Both the position numbers and the translations under genes were made by a program. The notes under the pieces are model-generated. The model was not told where the DNA came from. It searched no databases and was given only the letters and a program-made list of their open reading frames with translations. Below, in pieces: positions 28,937 to 40,216 of a DNA stretch of 61,960 nucleotides (the first letter of the stretch is position 1; each line of letters opens with the position of its first letter). The stretch is from Eubacterium sp. (GTDB lineage Bacteria; Bacillota; Clostridia; Lachnospirales; Lachnospiraceae). The stretch spans positions 1 to 61,960 of the forward strand of contig JAGBBZ010000039.1 of assembly GCA_017938215.1 (NCBI GenBank). The letters run 5' to 3'.

Positions 28937-30703
28937 ATGTATTATAGCGAAGATTTTGTGGAGGAAGTGCGACAACGAAACGACGTTGTTGATGTGATCT
29001 CCAGTTATGTTCATTTGAAAAAGAGTGGAAGCAATTTTACCGGATTGTGTCCATTTCATAACGAAAAAACGGCGTCCTTTTCCGTGTCCGGTGGAAAACA
29101 GATGTATTATTGTTTTGGATGTGGTGCCGGAGGAAATGTATTTACGTTTTTGATGGAATATGAAAATTTGACATTTCCAGAGGCGTTGGAGCAGCTGGCT
29201 ACTCGGGCAGGTATGGAACTTCCGCAAAAATCCGATTCAGCAGAAGACCGAAGACGTCGAAATGAACGAGAACAGATATTGGAAATATATAAAGTGGCGG
29301 CAAAATATTTTTATGCCAAGCTAAATTCACCGCGGGGGACAGAGGCAAAGGAATATTTGCTAAGTCGAGAATTGTCAGAGGAGACGATTCGACACTTTGG
29401 ACTTGGATATTCGGACAAGTATAGTAATGATTTGTATCAATACATGAAAAAGAAAGGTTTTGACGATACTATCCTAAGTAAAACAGGATTGTTTACCTTT
29501 CATGAATCCAAAGGAGTATACGACAAGTTTTGGAATCGCGTTATGTACCCCATCATGGATCGGAGCAACAAAGTAATTGCGTTTGGTGGTCGAGTGATGG
29601 GAGATGGGAAGCCAAAATATCTTAACTCCCCAGAAACGGCTATCTTTGATAAAAGTCGAAATCTGTATGGACTTAATTTTGTTCATGGGAAGCAAGATCG
29701 GGGTATGATCATCTGCGAAGGATACATGGATGTGATTGCGCTCCATCAGGCTGGTTTCAATAATGCGGTGGCTTCTTTGGGAACCGCATTTACGAGTCAG
29801 CAAAGTAGTTTGCTAAAGCGATATACGGATACGGTATACATGTGTTATGATAGTGACAATGCCGGTGTAAAGGCCGCTCTTCGGGCAATTCCGATGCTCA
29901 AAGAGGCAGGTGTAACGGTGCGTGTGATCAATATGCGACCGTATAAGGATCCGGATGAATTTATAAAAAATCTTTCCGTGGAAGAGTTTCAGAAGAGGAT
30001 AGATACTGCGCAAAATAGTTTCTTTTATGAAATTGATATTATTAAGCAGGAGTACAATATGAATGACCCTGAAGAAAAAACACGATTCATGAATGAGGCG
30101 GCGAAGAAATGTCTAACCTTTGAAAATGAGATTGAGAGAAATAATTATATTGAGGCTTTTTCTAGAGAATATGGAGTTCGTTCCGAAGATTTTCGGCAAT
30201 TGGTTCAGCGTCATGCTGCTACTATGGTAGGCATTGATTATGAACGTGTGAAGCAAGAACGGGAGAAAAAAGTAAAGGGAGGAAAAGAGGATGGACTAGG
30301 CAAGTTACAAGGTGTGCTTTTGACTTGGCTTAGCGAGGATATTGCGCTTTTTTCAATCGTGAAGAACTATATTTTGCCAGAAGATTTTTTGGACAACCCT
30401 TACCGGGAAGTGGCGGAAATGCTCTATGCGCAAGCGGAAGAGGGAAGCATTGCGCCAGCGAAGATTATCAGTTGCTTTGACAGCAAGGAGGAACAGTCCG
30501 TAGTGGCCGGGCTCTTTAACAAGCAAGTGAAAGAGGTAACGGAACATGCGGAACGGGAAAAGGCACTAAATGAAGTGGTAAAAACAATAAAAACGGCAAG
30601 TCTTGAGAAACAGAGTCGGGAGGTGACGGACCTTACCCAACTACAAATGTTGATAGCCGAAAAGAAGAAACTGGAAAATCTGCAGATCAAGTTACCGTCG
30701 TGA
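28937..30703 (+). CDS. dnaG: DNA primase
   Basis: DnaG makes RNA primers for replication. The 588-residue protein has the zinc-binding domain [11 protein letters not shown] with [10 protein letters not shown], the catalytic core [11 protein letters not shown], and TOPRIM motifs ICEGYMDVI and [11 protein letters not shown]. The C-terminal helicase-binding region is present. AAAGGAAGAG precedes the ATG. Next comes rpoD, the classic macromolecular synthesis operon order without rpsU. Confidence 0.97.
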   Translation: MYYSEDFVEEVRQRNDVVDVISSYVHLKKSGSNFTGLCPFHNEKTASFSVSGGKQMYYCFGCGAGGNVFTFLMEYENLTFPEALEQLATRAGMELPQKSDSAEDRRRRNEREQILEIYKVAAKYFYAKLNSPRGTEAKEYLLSRELSEETIRHFGLGYSDKYSNDLYQYMKKKGFDDTILSKTGLFTFHESKGVYDKFWNRVMYPIMDRSNKVIAFGGRVMGDGKPKYLNSPETAIFDKSRNLYGLNFVHGKQDRGMIICEGYMDVIALHQAGFNNAVASLGTAFTSQQSSLLKRYTDTVYMCYDSDNAGVKAALRAIPMLKEAGVTVRVINMRPYKDPDEFIKNLSVEEFQKRIDTAQNSFFYEIDIIKQEYNMNDPEEKTRFMNEAAKKCLTFENEIERNNYIEAFSREYGVRSEDFRQLVQRHAATMVGIDYERVKQEREKKVKGGKEDGLGKLQGVLLTWLSEDIALFSIVKNYILPEDFLDNPYREVAEMLYAQAEEGSIAPAKIISCFDSKEEQSVVAGLFNKQVKEVTEHAEREKALNEVVKTIKTASLEKQSREVTDLTQLQMLIAEKKKLENLQIKLPS

Positions 30704-30749
30704 TGAATGTGTGAGTGATTTGGCAGTGAGAGATGAAATGGAGGAAAAA

Positions 30750-31892
30750 ATGAAGGAAAACAATGCAGAGAACAAAAATGTAGTAGATGAACAGGCACTT
30801 TTCTTGGAGGGGCTGGCGGCTTTGGTTGAAAAAGGAAAAAAGAAAGACGGCGTTCTTGAGTTCAGTGAGATTGAAGCACAATTCCGAGATAAACTTGAGT
30901 TAGATGATGAGAAAAGTGAGAAAATCATTGAATATTTGGAGCAACATGGAATTGTGGCCATGGTTCCGGATAGTGATACCGATGATGATATTATTTTGGA
31001 TGTGGATGATGAGCCGACGGAGGAAGAGTTGGAAAATATCGAGCTTTCCGTACCAGATGGCGTAAGCATTGAGGATCCGGTTCGTATGTATTTGAAAGAA
31101 ATCGGTAAGGTTCCTCTTTTGTCTGCGGATGAAGAGGTAGAGTTGGCAAAGAAGATGGAGGAGGGAGATGCGGAGGCCAAAAAACGTCTTGCAGAAGCCA
31201 ATCTTCGTCTGGTTGTTAGTATCGCGAAACGTTATGTGGGAAGAGGTATGTTGTTCCTTGACTTGATTCAGGAAGGAAACCTCGGTCTTATTAAAGCGGT
31301 TGAAAAGTTTGATTATCGTAAGGGGTATAAGTTTAGTACTTATGCAACATGGTGGATTCGTCAGGCCATTACTCGTGCGATTGCGGATCAGGCAAGAACC
31401 ATTCGTATTCCGGTGCATATGGTAGAGACGATCAACAAGCTGATTCGTGTTCAGAGACAGTTGTTGCAGGAACTTGGAAGAGAACCATATCCGGAAGAAA
31501 TCGCCAAGGAAATGCAACTTCCGGAAGATCGTGTTCGTGAGATTCAGAAGATTTCTCAGGAACCGGTTTCTTTGGAAACCCCAATTGGTGAAGAGGAAGA
31601 TAGTCATTTGGGAGACTTTATTCAGGATGATAATGTTCCGGTTCCAGCGGAAGCAGCGGCATTTACTTTGTTGAAGGAGCAGCTTTCCGAAGTTTTGGAT
31701 ACATTGACAGAAAGAGAGCAAAAAGTACTTCGACTTCGTTTTGGTTTGGACGATGGTCGTGCCAGAACATTGGAAGAGGTAGGAAAAGAGTTCGACGTAA
31801 CTCGTGAGCGTATTCGTCAGATTGAAGCGAAAGCGCTTCGTAAACTTCGTCACCCAAGCCGAAGCAGAAAGTTAAAGGATTATTTGGATTAA
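30750..31892 (+). CDS. rpoD: RNA polymerase primary sigma factor
   Basis: This vegetative sigma factor of 380 residues has region 1.2 ([15 protein letters not shown]), region 2 ([40 protein letters not shown], spread over several motifs), region 3, and region 4 with the helix-turn-helix [23 protein letters not shown] at 30750 follows GGAGG by 5 bases; the frame is open to 30711. The stop codon shares a base with the trmK start, so the genes are coupled. Confidence 0.97.
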   Translation: MKENNAENKNVVDEQALFLEGLAALVEKGKKKDGVLEFSEIEAQFRDKLELDDEKSEKIIEYLEQHGIVAMVPDSDTDDDIILDVDDEPTEEELENIELSVPDGVSIEDPVRMYLKEIGKVPLLSADEEVELAKKMEEGDAEAKKRLAEANLRLVVSIAKRYVGRGMLFLDLIQEGNLGLIKAVEKFDYRKGYKFSTYATWWIRQAITRAIADQARTIRIPVHMVETINKLIRVQRQLLQELGREPYPEEIAKEMQLPEDRVREIQKISQEPVSLETPIGEEEDSHLGDFIQDDNVPVPAEAAAFTLLKEQLSEVLDTLTEREQKVLRLRFGLDDGRARTLEEVGKEFDVTRERIRQIEAKALRKLRHPSRSRKLKDYLD

Positions 31893-32593
31893 TGCAATTA
31901 TCCAAGCGTTTATCCATGAATGTTTCCTTAGTTCCAGAAGGGAGTTGCGTGGCGGATATTGGTTGTGACCATGGCTATGCAGCGATTTGGTTGGTGAAAC
32001 AGGAAAAGGCGAAACGGGTGATCGCCATGGATGTAAATCAAGGTCCGATTGAGCGAGCCAAAGAGCATGTGGAAGAATATGGATTACAGGATGTCATTGA
32101 GTGCCGTTTGAGTAATGGCACCGAGAAATTGGTGCCGGGAGAAGTGGATACTCTTATGATAGCTGGAATGGGTGGCCCATTGATGATCCGAATTCTGGAA
32201 CAGGGAAAAAAAGTATTGGGACAAGTAAATACATTAGTATTGCAACCCCAATCTGAGCTCGGTGAAGTGAGGTTATATCTTTTGCAACATGGATTTGTAA
32301 TCCAAGAAGAAAAGGCTTGCGTAGAAGAGGGGAAATACTATTTTGCAATACGAGCGGTAAATACCAGAGAACCTCAGGAAATAACGGGAGAACCACAGTG
32401 GAAATTTCGCTATGGTACATATTTGGTGCAGAAAAAGGACCCAGTGTTTCGAGAATTTTTGTTGAGGGAAATGGAAATCTGTCAATCGATTTTGGAGACA
32501 ATGGAGGAACATCAAGTATCCAAAGACAGAAAGCGTGAAGTAGAAGATAAAATGAGTCAGATGAAGGAATGCTTTCAGCAATTGGAAGCATGA
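31892..32593 (+). CDS. trmK: tRNA (adenine-22-N1)-methyltransferase
   Basis: TrmK methylates A22 of tRNAs, including tRNA-Ser, using S-adenosylmethionine. The 233-residue protein has motif I VADIGCDHGYAAIWL, DVNQGPIERAKEHV, the catalytic-region MIAGMGGPLM and LQPQSE. The C-terminal helices (about 170-233) form the coiled coil typical of the family. The start codon overlaps the rpoD stop by one base, a common arrangement in Firmicutes. Confidence 0.92.
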   Translation: MQLSKRLSMNVSLVPEGSCVADIGCDHGYAAIWLVKQEKAKRVIAMDVNQGPIERAKEHVEEYGLQDVIECRLSNGTEKLVPGEVDTLMIAGMGGPLMIRILEQGKKVLGQVNTLVLQPQSELGEVRLYLLQHGFVIQEEKACVEEGKYYFAIRAVNTREPQEITGEPQWKFRYGTYLVQKKDPVFREFLLREMEICQSILETMEEHQVSKDRKREVEDKMSQMKECFQQLEA

Positions 32594-32611
32594 TAGAAAG
32601 GCAGTGATTCA

Positions 32612-34276
32612 ATGGAGCAGGTAAAAGTTATCGTAAACGGGGAAAAGATTCTTTGTGAAAAGGGAATTACCTTGTATCAGTTGGCGCAAGAGAATGCCAG
32701 ACCTTTGGCGGGACAGGATGCCTTGCTTGCGAAGGTGGATGGTGTGGTAAAGGAATTATATCATACGGTAAGCGAGGATTGTGATGTTCGTTTTTTGACA
32801 TACTCTGATCCGGAAGGAAAGAAAGCGTATACCAGAGGAATTACTATGGTTATGTTGAAGGCGTTTTACAAGGAAGTTCCAAAGGATAAGTTTGAGAAGG
32901 TGACAGTGGAAAACAGTTTGGATACTGGTTTCTATTGTACGCTGTCAGGAACTGCAGAGCTGACGCAAGAGTTGTTGGCGCGAGTGGAAAACCGAATGCG
33001 CAAATACATTGAAGAAGATGTGGTTTTTGAGAAAAAGTCCATGAGCGTGGAAAAAGCGATTCGATTGTTTGAAGAGCGAAAAATGTACGATAAAACAAGT
33101 TTGTTGAAATATCGAAGAAGTTCAAAAGTAAACGTGTACAAGCTTGGAAAAGTGGCAGATTACTATTATGGTCCGATGCCTTATAGTACGGGTGTATTAA
33201 AACAGTTCCGCTTGGAGTTATTTGACAAGGGATTTGTTTTTGTGATTCCGAAAATGAGTGAACCGACAGAATTACCTTCCTTTGAACCAAGTATGAAACT
33301 TCATAAAACGTTGCAACAAGCTTCTGAATGGGGAGTGAAGTTGGCGACGGAAAACGTGGGACAATTAAATGATATTATTGTGAACGGTGAGTTGCGTGAA
33401 TTGATGCTTGTACAGGAAGCATTACACGAAAAACGAATTGGTGATATTGCGGAGCAGATTGCAGCATCGGGCAAAGTAAGACTGGTTACTATTGCAGGGC
33501 CATCTTAATCAGGTAAAACCACATTTTCTTATCGTTTGTCGGCACAGTTAAAGACATTGGGATTGAAACCGCATCCAATTGCTATGGATGACTATTTTGT
33601 CAATCGTGTGGATACGCCAAAGGGACCAGATGGAAAATATAATTATGAGTGCATTGGTGCCATCGATACGAAGTTGTTTAATGAGCATTTGCAGATGCTT
33701 TTGGCAGGCGAAGAGGTGCAACTTCCAACTTATAATTTTATTAGTGGTGAGCGTGAATACAATAAGCCGAAGATGCGTTTGGCAGAGGACGAGATTTTGG
33801 TGATTGAAGGAATTCATGGCCTGAATGATAAGCTGACGGAAAGTGTACCAGATGAAAATAAATTTAAGATTTATATTAGTGCATTGACGACACTGAATAT
33901 CGATGAACACAATCGAATCTCCACCAGTGATGGGCGGCTTTTACGTCGAATTATACGAGATGCCAGAACCCGGGGTCATAGTGCTCAGAAAACAATCGAA
34001 ATGTGGCGTTCCGTAAGAAATGGTGAGAATGAAAATATTTTCCCATTTCAGGAAAAAGCAGATGCCATGTTTAACTCGTCCTTGATATACGAGATTGCGG
34101 CGTTGAAACAGTATGCGGAACCAGCACTGTTTCGTGTGCCACGGGGCAGTGAAGAGTACCCGGAAGCACAGAGACTTTTGAAGTTTTTAGATTATTTCCT
34201 TGGAGTAAATCCGGAGGAAGTACCATTGAATTCGATTTTGAGAGAATTTATTGGTGGAGGTATTTTGCTTGATTAA
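32612..34276 (+). pseudogene. Nucleoside kinase (TGS/ThrRS-like domain fused to uridine kinase), interrupted by in-frame TAA
   Basis: This is one reading frame of 555 codons broken by TAA at 33506-33508. The N-terminal part has a TGS-like domain (VKVIVNGEKILCEKGITLYQ) and a threonyl-tRNA-synthetase-like second domain to about residue 250. The C-terminal part is a uridine/phosphoribulokinase-type P-loop kinase (AMDDYFVNR, EGIHGLN, RRIIRDARTRGHS). The stop falls inside Walker A: TIAGPS, stop, SGKTTFS, where the family has GPSSSGKTT. A single change of TCA to TAA explains it. No frameshift is needed and the frame is otherwise clean and conserved, so the break is recent or a base-call error. The downstream piece lacks a ribosome site and half its P-loop, so it is not likely to be functional. 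Confidence 0.88.
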
Positions 34277-34332
34277 TTGGGCAAAGTATTGTATATTAGT
34301 AAAGTCAGGCTGGTTTTACCAGCTATGATACA

Positions 34333-34701
<369 letters not shown>

Positions 34702-34729
34702 ATTTATTTTATAGTGAAGGAATTTAGAT

Positions 34730-36733
34730 ATGGAAGAACGATATGAACTTGCATTTGAACGGATAAAAGACATCGCAGCAGGAGAGGATATGCCGGAGAG
34801 ATACCGAGTGTATTTTTTAAACGTGGCTGAGATGTTTGTTTTATGTGATGAGATTTTTTGTGAAATAGCAAACAAAGGAATGGAACATATTTCTTTGGAT
34901 ACATGGAAGGGATGGAATGATTCTCTTTACGAGGAACTTCGGGGAGTTAAGTACGAGACATCTTATGGAAATCCACGTTATGCGGTGATGGAGTTTGGAA
35001 AGGAAGAGGGAGACTGTCTTTGCTTCTTTTACAGTCGTTTTCGGAATTGTATCGCGGATGTGTTTAACCAGGATAAAGAATCGATCTTGCTATTGATGGA
35101 GTTGTTTCTGCAAGTGTATACGATATGTACCACAGAAGAAGATGTGGCGCGGTGGCTGAAGGAAACATTGTATTATTATGTGCATGATTACGATGCGTAT
35201 TATACGGAAAAAGCCGTTCGTAAGATTGTGGATCCATCCTTGAATCGTCTGGTAGATATCGTCATGAACAGCGATTTAAAAGACGAGCGTTACTTGTATT
35301 ATTACGGTGAAAATATAACAGAAAATGAATGGCGAACAGCGAAATTTATCGCATCCTTACCGCAAGAAACCATCGAGTTGATTGCCCGGACTTATACCGA
35401 AGGATACCGACAGGGCTTTGTGGCAGCAGGAATTGATTTATCCAAGAAATCTACTGTAAACATCCGATATAACATTGGATTTGAAGCGGTGGTGAGAGAG
35501 GCGATTCATCAATTTAGAGATATAGGCTTACAGCCGATTATTTACATGCATAGTAATACCCGTTCCATGGGTGTGTGCACCACACCGGCAAACAAGCAAT
35601 ATATTTATGACCATCGTTTTGACGATGCGTTGTATCTAAATCATGCCTTGGTAAAGGAAAAACTTGGTCATGTGGAAAAGAGTTTTGAGAAATATAAGGA
35701 ACTGGCGAATGGGTTTGCTGGACCAGCAGTGATAGAGATTTTTGGAGAGACGCTGTTTCAGCCGGAAACGAAAACGGAGAGTCCGGCGTATACACCAGAG
35801 CAACAGAAACTTTCGGTGGACTATCAAAGAGATTATGTGTTGATTCAGAATCGCTATATTAAGCAGGAAGAACGAAGCTTTACCATTATCGCATTTCCGA
35901 TTCCGGAGATTGGTGAGGATTTTGAAGAAATTTTTGATGAGACCATTCGATTAAATACTTTGGATATGGATGTGTATCGCCGTGTGCATCAGGCGTTAAT
36001 CGATGCTTTGGATCAGGGAGATACCGTACACATTACCGGACGTGGTGCGAACCGAACCGATCTTACGGTAAAACTTCATGAGTTGGCAAATCCAGAGAAG
36101 GAAACGAATTTTGAAAATTGTCTTGCGGATGTAAATATTCCGGTTGGAGAGGTGTTTACATCACCTGTGCTGAAAGGAACCAATGGAACGTTACATGTAA
36201 CCCGTGTATATTTGAATCAGTTGTGCTATGAAAATCTTTCCATGGAATTTAAAGATGGAATGATTGCCGATTATAGCTGTACCAATTATGCAGATGAAAC
36301 GGAATGTAAGAAATATGTGAAGGAAAATGTGCTTCATAATCGGGATACGTTGCCAATGGGTGAATTTGCCATAGGAACCAATACCACGGCTTACAAGATG
36401 GGACGTCGTTTTGGAATTGAAGCGAAGTTACCTATCTTGATCGCGGAGAAGACGGGACCACATTTTGCTGTGGGAGACACCTGTTATTCTATGAGTGAAG
36501 ATATTATACTTCACAATCCAGATGGAAAAGAGATTGTTGCCAAGGAAAATGAGTGTTCTGCACTTCGAAAGACGGAGATTGAGAAGGCATATTTCAATTG
36601 TCACACAGATATTACGATTCCATATGATGAGCTTGGTGACATTGTTGTTAATACAAAAGATGGCAAGAAAATCATTCTCATCCAAAATGGTGAATTTGTA
36701 TTAGAAGGTACAGAGATATTAAATGAGATGTAG
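34730..36733 (+). CDS. M29-type metalloaminopeptidase with long N-terminal extension
   Basis: The C-terminal half (about 330-667) matches the AmpS/AmpT family of cytoplasmic aminopeptidases. It has HITGRGANRTDLTVKLHEL, PVGEVFTSPVLKG (metal Glu), LGEFAIGTN-like MGEFAIGTNT, GPHFAVGDTC (His) and CHTDITIP (His and Asp). Those proteins are usually about 370-410 residues; this one has 667. The first 330 residues are helical, rich in Tyr, Glu and Phe, and not recognised by me. The motif set suggests that metal binding is retained. The start has GAAGGAA 10 bases upstream. It follows rnpB. Confidence 0.85.
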   Translation: MEERYELAFERIKDIAAGEDMPERYRVYFLNVAEMFVLCDEIFCEIANKGMEHISLDTWKGWNDSLYEELRGVKYETSYGNPRYAVMEFGKEEGDCLCFFYSRFRNCIADVFNQDKESILLLMELFLQVYTICTTEEDVARWLKETLYYYVHDYDAYYTEKAVRKIVDPSLNRLVDIVMNSDLKDERYLYYYGENITENEWRTAKFIASLPQETIELIARTYTEGYRQGFVAAGIDLSKKSTVNIRYNIGFEAVVREAIHQFRDIGLQPIIYMHSNTRSMGVCTTPANKQYIYDHRFDDALYLNHALVKEKLGHVEKSFEKYKELANGFAGPAVIEIFGETLFQPETKTESPAYTPEQQKLSVDYQRDYVLIQNRYIKQEERSFTIIAFPIPEIGEDFEEIFDETIRLNTLDMDVYRRVHQALIDALDQGDTVHITGRGANRTDLTVKLHELANPEKETNFENCLADVNIPVGEVFTSPVLKGTNGTLHVTRVYLNQLCYENLSMEFKDGMIADYSCTNYADETECKKYVKENVLHNRDTLPMGEFAIGTNTTAYKMGRRFGIEAKLPILIAEKTGPHFAVGDTCYSMSEDIILHNPDGKEIVAKENECSALRKTEIEKAYFNCHTDITIPYDELGDIVVNTKDGKKIILIQNGEFVLEGTEILNEM

Positions 36734-36735
36734 CA

Positions 36736-37833
36736 TCAAAAAGATGCCATTATAATGGACAGGATTTCTTCGAAAAAGGAGGAATCCTGTTTTGTATTTG
36801 CATCCCAGATGACGTAGTTTTGTTTGTTTTTGTAGTCCATGCGGAAGAATCGTTTTTCATCGTGAGGATATCCTTCCGGCACTGGGAGAAAAATAGCGTT
36901 TTGGCGAATATAGCAGTTGCATGCTTTTGCTTGCTGACGAAATTCCTTCTCTACATAAGCCCCGACACTTTTATGAATGGCTGTGTCTTCTTCGGGAAGA
37001 TAGTAGTAATCCTTGTAATTTTTGAAAAAGTGACAAAGCTCGCCAGTATGAAGCTGGATTTCCAAATGAATCCATTGGTCTTCCAAGCGAAGAGTGAAAC
37101 TTGATGAAACCTCCCACTTCAGCGGAAATGGAAAAACGAGAGGAGCGGTGAAGGAAATTTGACAATTTGTATCGGATTCGTTTATTGAATGAAATTTCCC
37201 AATACAATGATAGGAGAGAAGTCGGGAACAATGCCAAGTTCCGATGAGGTCTTCCTGATTGTGTAATAAAAGTTTCTCTCGTTCAACGTCCTTAGAATTG
37301 TCCTTAAAAAATTTTTTCTGCATAAACTGAGAATAGGTCTCAATGCAATCCTTTCCGGAAAGTAAATCCTTGCGAAGAAAACCAACTAGTTTTTCTGCGG
37401 TAAGAAGCTTCAGGTTGGGAACATCAAACAAAGGTTTAAGGCGGCGGATTTCTTTAAAAATATCCAAACTTTCAATTTGTAAAAAAGGGGAAGGAATGTG
37501 GAGATCCTTACATTTTTTTTCAATATAAGGAATGTCAAATCCACCACCATTATAATGCACGAGAGTGGTAAAGGTGCTTAGAAATTCAGTGAAATTTTCA
37601 ATGATCTCTTTTTCACTGATATAATCGTCAGCAAACCATTGGCGGGTATAAAACGTTTTCTCGTTAGCGTTATACCAGAGAGCGCCAATGAGGTACAAGG
37701 AAGAAACCTTCGGAGAAAACCCCGTGGTTTCAATGTCGAAAATACAGATTTGTTCTTTGGATACACCTGCGTAAGCATTCAGTATAGCAAAACAGTCAGT
37801 GGATAAAGAAATTGTATTATTAAAAATTTGCAT
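36736..37833 (-). CDS. YprB-like ribonuclease H-fold exonuclease
   Basis: This 365-residue protein has a DnaQ/RNase-H-like nuclease domain in its first 200 residues. DEDD motifs are visible: FDIETTGFSP, HYNGGGFDIPYIEKKC and HNQEDLIGT. Relatives (YprB, RNase_H_2) are thought to be DNA or RNA exonucleases of unknown role. The C-terminal half is not recognised. ATG at 37833 lies behind GAGGTG; GTG at 37839 is in frame. It is convergent with the aminopeptidase gene, with only 2 bases between the stops. Confidence 0.82.
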   Translation of the reverse strand: MQIFNNTISLSTDCFAILNAYAGVSKEQICIFDIETTGFSPKVSSLYLIGALWYNANEKTFYTRQWFADDYISEKEIIENFTEFLSTFTTLVHYNGGGFDIPYIEKKCKDLHIPSPFLQIESLDIFKEIRRLKPLFDVPNLKLLTAEKLVGFLRKDLLSGKDCIETYSQFMQKKFFKDNSKDVEREKLLLHNQEDLIGTWHCSRLLSYHCIGKFHSINESDTNCQISFTAPLVFPFPLKWEVSSSFTLRLEDQWIHLEIQLHTGELCHFFKNYKDYYYLPEEDTAIHKSVGAYVEKEFRQQAKACNCYIRQNAIFLPVPEGYPHDEKRFFRMDYKNKQNYVIWDANTKQDSSFFEEILSIIMASF

Positions 37834-37988
37834 AGGCACCTCGTCTGAAAACTTTTGATGTGGTTATTATAACATGTATATGACAAAATTGAAAACAAAT
37901 ATTTAACAAACAAAATAAACATAGAAAAATAGAAAAGAGTGTGCTATTATAATGAGTGTGCTAAAAATGGTAGAAGGGAGATGAGCAT

Positions 37989-39560
37989 GTGGAAAAGAAG
38001 AAGGGAAAGCGGCTTGATCAGCTAAAGGGACGGATGCAAAGTAGCATGAGTGGTTTTTTGCGTGCTTGTATTTTGGGATTACTTGTACTCTTTCAGTTTG
38101 CAATCATTATTTTTATTCCACTGCTCTTTCATGAGTATGCTACATGGTTGTACATTATGTTTGAGATTGGTGGGTTAATTGGAATTCTGGCATTGACCAA
38201 TGACAGTCGTAATATGTCATATAAGTTTTCCTGGCTATGTGTTATTTTGATTTTTCCTATATCTGGATTGATTATGTTTAATCTCTGGGGAAAAGTGGGA
38301 AAAAAGAATAAATTAAATCTAGCCATTGCGAAGCGGATGAAAGAAACACACCGTATCTTGGTTCAGGATAAAGAAGTGGCAGAAGAGTTTGCAAAAAAGC
38401 ATCCCGTATCTTCTCGTATGTCAAAGTTTATGATTGCTGAGGGTAGTCCTATTTATAAAAACAATGAAGCAAAATATTATGCCTTTGCGGAAGAGGCTTT
38501 TGAAGATTTGTTTGAGGATTTGGAACATGCAAAACGGTTTATTCTTATCGAGTTTTTTATCGTGGCAGAAGGGGCTATTTGGGATCAGATGCATGAAATC
38601 CTAGTACGAAAAATCAAAGAAGGCGTGGAAGTGAAATTTCTCTATGATGATTTTGGGGCATTGTTTCGTACAGGGAAAGATTTTGCTTCGAAACTTCGAG
38701 AAGAAGGCTTTAAGGTGGAGGTATTTAATCCAATCCACAAATATGTAAGCAAGCTATATATGAATTTTCGTGATCATCAGAAAATTGTTGTAATTGATGG
38801 AAATATTGGATATACAGGAGGTTTCAACATCGCCGATGAATATGCCAATCTTATCGAGCGATTTGGTGTTTGGAAAGATGCTGGAATTCGCGTCAAAGGA
38901 GACGCGGTGTGGGGACTTACGGTAACCTTTATGGAAATGTGGTCGGTATGTGCAAGGGAACCCGTTCTGGATATCAATTCCTATCGTCCGACAGAAAAGT
39001 TTCCGGAATCCGATATGTATTGTCATATACTTCGGGATGGTCCGGCGTTGGGTACAAAAAGTTTTGTGGGAAGTATTTACAAGCAGATGATTAATTATGC
39101 GGGAAAGAAATTGTACGTCATGACGCCTTATTTGATTTTGGAGGAGACATTGCTTCGAAGTCTTTTGGAGGCAAAAAGCAGAGGCGTGGATGTGCGAATT
39201 ATTACACCGAATATTCCGGACAAAAAGCATGTGAAATGGTTGACGGAATATTACTATGGAAATTTATTAAAGCAAGGAATTCGAATTTACGAGTATACAC
39301 CTGGATTTATCCACTCCAAGGTTGTGATGGCGGAACATTGTGCTGTGGTGGGAACAATCAATATGGATTATCGCAGCTTCTATCTTCATTATGAAAATGG
39401 AGTGTGGGTGTATGATGCAGAGTTTTTGACAAAGGTGGAAAAAGATTTTAACGATACATTTGCAGTCAGTCGTGAAATTACTTACGAGGAATGGTTAAAA
39501 CGGCCGATAAAAAGAAAGTTGATTCAGCCATTTTTGAAAGTGTTTTCTACGTTGACATAA
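37989..39560 (+). CDS. cls: Cardiolipin synthase
   Basis: This membrane enzyme of the phospholipase D superfamily makes cardiolipin from phosphatidylglycerol. Two or three N-terminal helices (about 22-110) are followed by two HKD motifs, FRDHQKIVVIDGNIGYTGG and GFIHSKVVMAEHCAVVGTIN. The 523-residue length is normal. The start is GTG at 37989 with AGAAGGGAG upstream. A TATAAT at 37948-37953 may be its -10 box, but no clear -35 is seen. Confidence 0.94.
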   Translation: MEKKKGKRLDQLKGRMQSSMSGFLRACILGLLVLFQFAIIIFIPLLFHEYATWLYIMFEIGGLIGILALTNDSRNMSYKFSWLCVILIFPISGLIMFNLWGKVGKKNKLNLAIAKRMKETHRILVQDKEVAEEFAKKHPVSSRMSKFMIAEGSPIYKNNEAKYYAFAEEAFEDLFEDLEHAKRFILIEFFIVAEGAIWDQMHEILVRKIKEGVEVKFLYDDFGALFRTGKDFASKLREEGFKVEVFNPIHKYVSKLYMNFRDHQKIVVIDGNIGYTGGFNIADEYANLIERFGVWKDAGIRVKGDAVWGLTVTFMEMWSVCAREPVLDINSYRPTEKFPESDMYCHILRDGPALGTKSFVGSIYKQMINYAGKKLYVMTPYLILEETLLRSLLEAKSRGVDVRIITPNIPDKKHVKWLTEYYYGNLLKQGIRIYEYTPGFIHSKVVMAEHCAVVGTINMDYRSFYLHYENGVWVYDAEFLTKVEKDFNDTFAVSREITYEEWLKRPIKRKLIQPFLKVFSTLT

Positions 39561-39582
39561 GAGAAAGAATGGAGAAAATAGT

Positions 39583-40200
39583 ATGATACAGTTTGTAAAA
39601 GGTGAATTGGATACGGTATCGGAACAGGTGATCGTGGTGGAAAATAATGGCATTGGGTTTGAAATTATGGTGCCTCTTTCGGTGGTGTCCAATCTTCCCC
39701 AGACAGGAAATGAAGTGAAGATTTATACATATACGTATGTGAGAGAAGACGCACTTCAGTTGTATGGATTTCTGACGCGAGATGAATTGGCTATGTTTAA
39801 ATTGCTTATTACAGTAAATGGTATTGGACCAAAAGGTGCCTTAGGAATTCTTTCGGTTATGGATGCAGATGCATTACGATTTGCGATTATGGCAGACGAT
39901 GCGAAAAGCATTGCGAAAGCGCCGGGAATCGGAGCTAAGACAGCAAGTAAGTTGATTTTGGAATTGAAGGATAAAATGGACTTCGAAGAAGCAGTGGAAA
40001 ATGTATTGGAAAAGGGTGGAGCATCGGTAGCGGTAAAAGACAATCCAAAGGATGTTGGATATGCGGCGAATGAAGCCATTCAAGCGTTGGTGGCATTGGG
40101 ATATACTAGCACAGAGGCTGTGAAAGCAGTGAAAAAAGTGGATTTGACAGAAGATATGACAGTGGAGGATATATTAAAAGCTGGATTGAAGAATTTGTAG
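39583..40200 (+). CDS. ruvA: Holliday junction branch migration protein RuvA
   Basis: RuvA binds four-way junctions as a tetramer and loads RuvB. The 205-residue protein has an OB-fold N-terminus, two helix-hairpin-helix motifs ([17 protein letters not shown], then [19 protein letters not shown]) and a C-terminal UBA-like domain that contacts RuvB ([16 protein letters not shown]). It precedes ruvB by 16 bases, and ruvC is not nearby, as usual in Firmicutes. Confidence 0.97.
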   Translation: MIQFVKGELDTVSEQVIVVENNGIGFEIMVPLSVVSNLPQTGNEVKIYTYTYVREDALQLYGFLTRDELAMFKLLITVNGIGPKGALGILSVMDADALRFAIMADDAKSIAKAPGIGAKTASKLILELKDKMDFEEAVENVLEKGGASVAVKDNPKDVGYAANEAIQALVALGYTSTEAVKAVKKVDLTEDMTVEDILKAGLKNL

Positions 40201-40216
40201 AGGAATGGAGACTACT

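Noticed and set aside
30900-31853. A 317-codon open frame opposite rpoD
   Set aside because: It is a shadow of the conserved sigma factor gene, with Asn/Ile/Leu-rich low-complexity product.
33500-33515. Genetic recoding or selenocysteine at the in-frame TAA
   Set aside because: TAA is not a selenocysteine codon, many genes here end normally with TAA, and the two affected codons would need different amino acids.
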